A program made the position numbers and the translations under genes. The notes under the pieces were generated by a model. It did no database searches and was not told where the DNA came from. It saw nothing but the letters and a program-made list of their open reading frames with translations. A DNA stretch of 12,085 nucleotides from Flavobacteriales bacterium UBA7443 (GTDB lineage Bacteria; Bacteroidota; Bacteroidia; Flavobacteriales_D; Sanyastnellaceae), in NCBI GenBank assembly GCA_002477505.1, contig DLQB01000076.1, positions 1 through 12,085 of the forward strand, in the 5' to 3' direction. Below are positions 7,417 through 12,085 of the stretch, piece by piece. Numbering within the stretch: position 1 is the stretch's first letter; each line of letters begins with the position of its first letter.

Positions 7417-8280
7417 TCAATCGCAATCCAAAAGAGAAATAATTTCGAATGGTGGCGGCCCAGGTGGATAGCTGAATCCTTCACGGACGATGTAATACCA
7501 GATTTCACTCAAGACTTGATCTTCTGCCAATAAAGGGGCGAACAAATCCTCCGGAATCAATGTGGTCCGAAACCTTCCGTCGCCCAAGGACTGGAGTTTT
7601 AAGTCAGGATTTTGGGTGACTTCACTTTCGATGGATAGTTCCACGCTTGTGAAAGCATCCACTTTGCCGAGGAGATAGATGTAGCAGTCGTCTTCTCCCA
7701 TTTCTTGAAGTCCTTCGTAGAGGGTTTCTTTCGTGTTATCGTAGGTGATCGTTATGTAGTCGTCGGGCTCCCGAAGTTCTGGGAATACGCATAATCGGGC
7801 ATCGCACAATTTGGGGATGATGTCTACGTGCATGTCTTCTGACTTGGCCTCGAAGGGAAAGCCTTCGGCCTCCATTCCGTTTCTTAGCTTGGCCAAGCAC
7901 GAAATTCCTCTGGAAAAGAGTTGAGGACCATCTACGCCATAGTACTCTGTGGGCACAAAGGTCATGGAATACAGCTTGGGCCCAACTTTGTTGAGCTCTT
8001 GATGGCTTGCCGAATTGTCCCAATCGCCATTTCCAGCTGCGGGACCGGATGGGTCCCAGGTCCATAAATAGACAGCGGTATCTGGATAGGCATCAAGAAT
8101 TCCCGAAAGTCCGTTGTTTTGAATGCCGTCTTCGCTTTGATTCATGTCAATGAACAAGGTCATTTCAGAATTCGCGTCCGTTGGAGAAGGGAGTACATAT
8201 ACTTTTTGAGCCGAGGTTGAAGTCCCGATCACTAGCCCTAACACCAAGGCACAAAGTGTGTTTGTTCTTGTCTTCATCAT
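7417..8280 (-). CDS. Exported two-domain protein of the Sus-like locus, putative glycan binder (DUF4961/SusE-F-like)
   Basis: The 287-residue protein has a signal peptide MMKTRTNTLCALVLGLVIGTSTSA, cleaved before Q25. It has no Cys at the cleavage site, so it is not a lipoprotein, unlike classical SusE and SusF. I see two beta-sandwich-like halves: ~28-155 (YLWTWDPSGP, LNKVGPKLYSMTFVPTEYYG, KLRNG) and ~160-282 (CYIYLLGKVD, LQSLGDGRFRTTLIPEDLF, WYYIVREG). They align with each other, which suggests an old duplication. Exposed Trp/Tyr such as W73, W75, W87, Y113 and Y114 are typical of starch-binding surfaces, but binding is inferred. The overall look recalls uncharacterised Bacteroidota families (DUF4961 type) found beside susCD genes; I have not verified this. 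The first codons overlap the stop of the upstream lipoprotein as ATGATG, so translation is probably coupled. The start may be the ATG at 8280 or the one at 8277. No T9SS domain is present. Confidence 0.8.
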   Translation of the reverse strand: MMKTRTNTLCALVLGLVIGTSTSAQKVYVLPSPTDANSEMTLFIDMNQSEDGIQNNGLSGILDAYPDTAVYLWTWDPSGPAAGNGDWDNSASHQELNKVGPKLYSMTFVPTEYYGVDGPQLFSRGISCLAKLRNGMEAEGFPFEAKSEDMHVDIIPKLCDARLCVFPELREPDDYITITYDNTKETLYEGLQEMGEDDCYIYLLGKVDAFTSVELSIESEVTQNPDLKLQSLGDGRFRTTLIPEDLFAPLLAEDQVLSEIWYYIVREGFSYPPGPPPFEIISLLDCD

Positions 8281-8774
8281 CCGTTGATTCGATTGAATTC
8301 AAAAGTGTAAATGTTGGTCGCAGCGTTGCCACATTCGCGTCGGTATTCAATGCGCATGCTTTGATCAAATTCACGGACCATTCCACCAAGGTTGTAGGAC
8401 AAGGTGTCCGCTGGGGAATAAAGTTCCAGAAAAGTGGGGTAGAGGTCATCGTCAAAACCCCAAGTTCCGCCTTCTCCGAAGTAATTCTTTCCGGTTTCAA
8501 TCGCGACATTGTAGGTGCGGTCTTCCTGGAATGTCAGCTGAATAGGCGTGGAAACGCCGTCGATAAAGAATGCGCTTAAATCGCGGGTTTCTTTGACGGG
8601 GCTATTCAAATCCTGTTGCGTGAAGCTGCTCAGCTCCCAGGTTCCCATCATGCCTTGAACCTTGTCAAAAGGGTCGCCAATCTCTCCTTCGGTTGTCGGT
8701 TTGCAACCCCATAAGAACAAAGACGCCAAGACCAGGGGCAGGGCGACGTTGATTGCGTGTTGTTTTCGTTTCAT
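8277..8774 (-). CDS. Small lipocalin-like lipoprotein of the Sus-like locus (DUF5004-like)
   Basis: The protein has 165 residues and a lipoprotein signal (LPLVLASLFLWGC, lipid Cys24). The mature part begins with an acidic, flexible stretch and then MMGTWELSSFTQQD (~42-55), the opening strand typical of lipocalin-like domains. Further strands include IQLTFQEDRTYNV, GGTWGFDDD, TFLELYS and IYTFEFNR. The size and fold pattern match the small lipocalin-like lipoproteins (DUF5004 type) often found in Bacteroidota polysaccharide loci. Their biochemical role is unknown, though glycan or small-molecule binding is plausible. The gene starts 20 bases after susD, and its TGA lies within the ATGATG start of the next gene, so it belongs to the same transcript. 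C-terminal cysteines are absent apart from the single mature Cys in RRECGN. Confidence 0.8.
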   Translation of the reverse strand: MKRKQHAINVALPLVLASLFLWGCKPTTEGEIGDPFDKVQGMMGTWELSSFTQQDLNSPVKETRDLSAFFIDGVSTPIQLTFQEDRTYNVAIETGKNYFGEGGTWGFDDDLYPTFLELYSPADTLSYNLGGMVREFDQSMRIEYRRECGNAATNIYTFEFNRING

Positions 8775-8794
8775 CAGAATTGTTTCCTATTCGT

Positions 8795-10159
8795 TTAGAG
8801 GCAACCGCCTTCTTCATTTAGTTCAAAACCTTGCACCGTGGTCTCGCTATTGGAAAACTGCAGGGACATGCCCGGGCAGTCCCATGAAGCACCACGGATG
8901 GTAATGCTCTCTCCCGCGGCACCCCGTCGGAGCAATTGCTCCACCCACATGCCTTCACAGACGGTTTCTTTCCTGTATTCTTCCCGCGCAGCTTGAATCA
9001 CTTCTGCAGCAGTTGCATCTCCCATCAGCTCGTTATTTCCGATGCCATACGCCCGTGCTCGAATGGTGTTCAAGTCTGCAACTGCCGTGGTCAAATTTTG
9101 ATTCAATTCGCCCAAGCATTCTGCGCGGATCAAATGCATCAGGGTCAAGTGGGCAAGGGGCACGTTGAAATACTCCTTTTCATTGAACCGATTGATCAGT
9201 GCCCGAGAACCGGGGGTGTACCATGCAGACCTTCCATCGGCAGCGCCGGAGAGGCTCATGAAAAATGCAAAGTCGTCACTGAATGCCAGTTGCGGGTTGG
9301 CGGTATTGTCGGAACGTAAATTGTCGCGGTACCATGAACTGCGAAAATCATTGGGTTGACTGATGATACCGAAAATTGTTTCCGGATTGATGATGTCAGT
9401 TTCGTATCGATCCAGGTCTTCATCCAGCGTGTAAGCGCCTGAATTGATGACACTCGCTGCGTAGTTCGCGGCTTCACCGAAGTCGCTCATCAAGAAATGC
9501 ACCTGGGCGAGGTAGGCCTCTGCAGCGAGACGTGTTGCGTAAGGACCATTTTCAGCTGGAAGATTGTCGGCTGCAAATGCCAAGTCAACTAAGACTTGCT
9601 CATACACTTCGCCAACGGTTGCCCGGGGGAGTGGATCTTGACTGGGTGCAATCCGAAGAGGTACGCCAGCGTGGTCATTGTTCGGCGTGTAACCGTATGG
9701 TTTTGCGTACATTTTCACGGCACCCCAATGGCAGAGGGCTCGAATGAAACGAGCTTCGGCTTCAAGCCGAATTCGATCACCTTCATCGAGGTTATCGACG
9801 ATGTTGAAATTGTCGATGACGACATTAGAGCGGTAAATGGCGTAATAGAAGTCAGTGTAAATGCCTCCGTTGATGCCGGTAAAGAATGTGGTTTCACGGT
9901 TGTAGACAGCCGTGAAATCCAGGCTATTGTCAGGAGCGCCGAAATTGGGGCCTCGCAATTCATTCACGATTTGGACGCGTCCACCGTATAGGTTGGCCAA
10001 AACGTCATAATTACTCACGAGTAATCGTTGCAAATCATCCGCATTTTGAATCGCGTCTTCTGCTAAGATGACATCGCCGGGCTCAAATTCGAGCAGCCCA
10101 TCACACGAGCCAAGTCCCAGTCCCAGCGCCATCAAGAGGAGAGTAGTTTTGATGTTCAT
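8795..10159 (-). CDS. susD: SusD/RagB-family outer-membrane glycan-binding lipoprotein
   Basis: SusD proteins cap the SusC barrel at the cell surface and hand glycan to it. This one has 454 residues, shorter than the common 500-600. The lipoprotein signal is MNIKTTLLLMALGLGLGSC with lipid Cys19, followed by acidic residues (DGLLEFEP) compatible with surface export. Family landmarks are IYRSNVVIDN (108-117), EAEARFIRALCHWGAVKMY (133-151), GVPLRI (165-170), PRATVGEVYEQVLVDL (178-193), and the helical-repeat segment TRLAAEAYLAQVHFLMSDFGEAANYAASVI split over 209-238. The late helix EEYRKETVCEGMWVEQLLRRG (393-413) stands where other SusD proteins have RxxELxxEGxRwxDLxRxG. The C-terminus is unusual: WDCPGMS and a final EEGGCL. 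The gene begins 9 bases after susC. Substrate specificity cannot be read directly; the downstream GH13 gene suggests an alpha-glucan. Confidence 0.93.
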   Translation of the reverse strand: MNIKTTLLLMALGLGLGSCDGLLEFEPGDVILAEDAIQNADDLQRLLVSNYDVLANLYGGRVQIVNELRGPNFGAPDNSLDFTAVYNRETTFFTGINGGIYTDFYYAIYRSNVVIDNFNIVDNLDEGDRIRLEAEARFIRALCHWGAVKMYAKPYGYTPNNDHAGVPLRIAPSQDPLPRATVGEVYEQVLVDLAFAADNLPAENGPYATRLAAEAYLAQVHFLMSDFGEAANYAASVINSGAYTLDEDLDRYETDIINPETIFGIISQPNDFRSSWYRDNLRSDNTANPQLAFSDDFAFFMSLSGAADGRSAWYTPGSRALINRFNEKEYFNVPLAHLTLMHLIRAECLGELNQNLTTAVADLNTIRARAYGIGNNELMGDATAAEVIQAAREEYRKETVCEGMWVEQLLRRGAAGESITIRGASWDCPGMSLQFSNSETTVQGFELNEEGGCL

Positions 10160-10168
10160 GATTTTCGA

Positions 10169-12085
10169 TTAAAAATTGGTGGATACAGACAAGGTGAAAG
10201 CACGTTCCTGAGGCGGTGTGAGGTAAGTCACGTTGGGACTCATGTTGCGATCCTGCGCATTCTCGAAATCCCGCACTACTTCTGGGTCCAACCCTGGGAA
10301 ATTGGTCAGGGTAAAGAGGTTGGTGGCATTGACGGCAATGCGGCAGTTTTGCAGGGTACTCGCGGCGTCCAGCGGAATGTTGTAACCAATGGTGAGGTTT
10401 CGCAAACGCAAGTAAGATGCGTCGTAGATGAACAAACTGGTATTCCACCAAGGAAAACCTGAAGGAAGGCTGTACGTGGTTTCATCCAAGGTTAACCGTG
10501 GGTACGTTGCTTCATCACCTGGTTGTCGCCAACGGTCGAGTTTTTCGGTACGCATGTTCCAACCGGTGACGACGCCCAATTGTCTTTTGGCGGAAGAATC
10601 AAAAATCTTGGCACCGACACTAAAGGTTGCCAACGCGCTCAAGTCCCAGTTTTTGAAGGTGACGGTGTTGTTGAATCCACCGATGAATTCAGGCAGGCCG
10701 TCTCCAACATACTTTCGGATGTCGTTGTTGTAGTCAAACGTTTCTTCTCCTTCAAGATCAATGTAAACAGGCAGCCCGCTTTCCGGATCCACATGGCTGT
10801 GTTCGACGAGGTAGAAAGAGCCTACGGGCCGACCGACGATCACCCGAGAATCATTGGTTCCACCGCTTACTGCATCCGGCGTGTAATCCCCAATGTTGAC
10901 CAATTCGTTGTAGTTGCGCGCCACGTTTAGGTCCGTTGTCCACTTTACTTCCCCCACCGTATTCCGGGATTTGATGGAAAGTTCAACGCCGCGGTTGAGG
11001 ATGGTGCCCACATTGTCCCAGAAATTGGTAAAACCGGTGCTGGCGGGCGTACTCACATTCATGAGTACATCCGTGGAGTATTTGTGGTACCCTGCCAATT
11101 CCATGGTAACACGATCAGACCAAAGTCCAACTTCGACGCTCGCGTCGACGGTGCGTGAGGTTTCCCATCGCAAGGTTGGATTTTCCGGTTGCAATGGATA
11201 CAAGATGGAATCGCCCGCATACGTGGTGCCGTTGTCCGCCGCCGAATACGTTCCGAAACGAGCGTAATCGGGGAGTGCGGCATTTCCCGTGAGTCCCATG
11301 CTTGATCGTACTTTCAGAAAGCTGATCGTTTCGCTTTGAAACCAGGCTTCGTCTGAAACGACCCAACCGGCCGAAACGGAAGGGAAAAAGCCGTATCGGC
11401 TCTCCCGCCCGAATCGAGAGCTTCCGTCGATCCGAGCGGTTGCTTGGAAAAAGTAGCGATCGTTTAATGTGTAGTTGAATCGGCCGAAGTACGAAAGGAA
11501 ACTGTGTTGTGACGGAGTGTTGATGCGCGTATTCACACTATCTGCGTCTTGAGACAACGAATCACTCTCAAAAATGGGTCCTTCAACCTGTCCATAAAAC
11601 AATCCGTATCCGTAATTATCCGTTCGCTGAAATTCTGTGCCCAGCAAGAAACTCACGGCTTGTTTGTCATCCAGCTCAAGGCGATAATCGGCCGTTGCAC
11701 TGTAGTTCCAATTCAAGACGTAATTGGCATAACGGCTCGCACTTCCAAGGTCAGTGTTAATGGACAGCGCTCCCGGGTTGAATACGTCTTCCTTTAAGTG
11801 CAGGTAATCAAATCCGCCGCTAACCTTGAGGTTGAGGTTTTGCAATGGGGAGTAAATCAATTGCGCATTGCTGATGGAACGATCTTCCGTCGTCTTCCAT
11901 TTCTTCAACTCTCGCACGGCCACAGGGTTTTTCGTTCCGCCCCATTCGTCAAACCACAAGAAGTATTCTCCTGCTTCATTGGTGACGTTGCCATTTGCAT
12001 CCACTTGATCTTCCGCATATTGGACAGGGTAATAGGGAAGGGCATTGGCCATCGCATCCCCCAACCCCCCTGACCAGGCCGCATC
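10169..12085 (-). CDS. susC: SusC/RagA-family TonB-dependent transporter, C-terminal part (5' end off window)
   Basis: The frame is open to the right edge, so about 638 residues are visible of a family that usually has ~1000. The N-terminal signal, the carboxypeptidase-regulatory domain and the plug are outside the window. The visible part is outer-membrane barrel with typical SusC signatures: ARIDGSSRFGRESRYGFFPS followed by AGWVVSDEAWF, NPTLRWETSRTVDASVEVGL, NRGVELSIKSRN, and a late SYLRLRNLTIGYNIPL and NATNLFTLTNFPGLDPEV. It ends in AFTLSVSTNF with the terminal Phe expected for BAM-dependent insertion. It would import oligosaccharides together with the SusD protein encoded 9 bases downstream. 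The operon promoter must lie beyond 12085. Confidence 0.95.
   Translation of the reverse strand, partial: DAAWSGGLGDAMANALPYYPVQYAEDQVDANGNVTNEAGEYFLWFDEWGGTKNPVAVRELKKWKTTEDRSISNAQLIYSPLQNLNLKVSGGFDYLHLKEDVFNPGALSINTDLGSASRYANYVLNWNYSATADYRLELDDKQAVSFLLGTEFQRTDNYGYGLFYGQVEGPIFESDSLSQDADSVNTRINTPSQHSFLSYFGRFNYTLNDRYFFQATARIDGSSRFGRESRYGFFPSVSAGWVVSDEAWFQSETISFLKVRSSMGLTGNAALPDYARFGTYSAADNGTTYAGDSILYPLQPENPTLRWETSRTVDASVEVGLWSDRVTMELAGYHKYSTDVLMNVSTPASTGFTNFWDNVGTILNRGVELSIKSRNTVGEVKWTTDLNVARNYNELVNIGDYTPDAVSGGTNDSRVIVGRPVGSFYLVEHSHVDPESGLPVYIDLEGEETFDYNNDIRKYVGDGLPEFIGGFNNTVTFKNWDLSALATFSVGAKIFDSSAKRQLGVVTGWNMRTEKLDRWRQPGDEATYPRLTLDETTYSLPSGFPWWNTSLFIYDASYLRLRNLTIGYNIPLDAASTLQNCRIAVNATNLFTLTNFPGLDPEVVRDFENAQDRNMSPNVTYLTPPQERAFTLSVSTNF

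Noticed and set aside
7392..7508. N-terminal extension of the GH13 gene to a GTG at 7508
   Set aside because: It would overlap the upstream gene by 92 bases and place 39 extra residues before a clear lipoprotein signal peptide that starts at the ATG at 7391.
10169..12064. TTG at 12064 as the start of the SusC gene
   Set aside because: The frame stays open to the window edge with further coding residues, and the visible part lacks signal, plug and N-terminal domain, so the gene is cut by the window.

Overview
The window looks like chromosomal DNA of a member of the Bacteroidota, probably a Flavobacteriales-type organism. The evidence is a SusC/SusD outer-membrane pair, a C-terminal type IX secretion (T9SS) sorting domain, several lipoproteins, an OmpA-family protein with a PD40-like propeller, and starts without clear Shine-Dalgarno sequences. 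Base composition is judged by eye to be close to half G+C, which is high for many flavobacteria. I cannot name the genus. I saw no tRNA, rRNA, CRISPR, IS element or phage gene. The DNA is very compact: the longest stretch without a gene is 55 bases (2946-3000).

Right half, minus strand, 12085 down to 4998: a compact starch-utilisation-like (Sus-like) locus, probably one operon. In transcription order it holds a SusC-type TonB-dependent transporter (5' end outside the window), a SusD-type glycan-binding lipoprotein, a small lipocalin-like lipoprotein, a two-domain secreted protein that may bind glycan, and a lipoprotein GH13 amylase with a CBM48-like domain. Spacers are 9, 20, -4 (ATGA overlap) and 25 bases. 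The likely substrate is an alpha-glucan such as starch or glycogen. No other glycoside hydrolase and no regulator lie in the visible part.

Middle, 4434-4985, plus strand: a small exported protein of unknown function. It converges on the amylase gene and is transcribed divergently, only 29 bases away, from a soluble PQQ-dependent sugar dehydrogenase (sGDH) family protein that carries a T9SS sorting domain (3001-4404, minus).

Left part: 55 bases downstream of the dehydrogenase, on the same strand, lies a 693-residue TonB-dependent receptor without the SusC-type N-terminal extension (864-2945). Its plug and C-terminal motifs resemble, from memory, the E. coli PQQ importer PqqU (YncD). Its stop codon overlaps by 8 bases the 3' end of a convergent OmpA-family envelope protein gene that enters from the left edge.

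Working model (inference): the Sus-like locus captures and cleaves alpha-glucan at the cell surface, and a surface PQQ-dependent dehydrogenase could oxidise released sugars. The receptor beside it may supply PQQ or another scarce nutrient. The dehydrogenase-receptor pairing is the most interesting part of the window.
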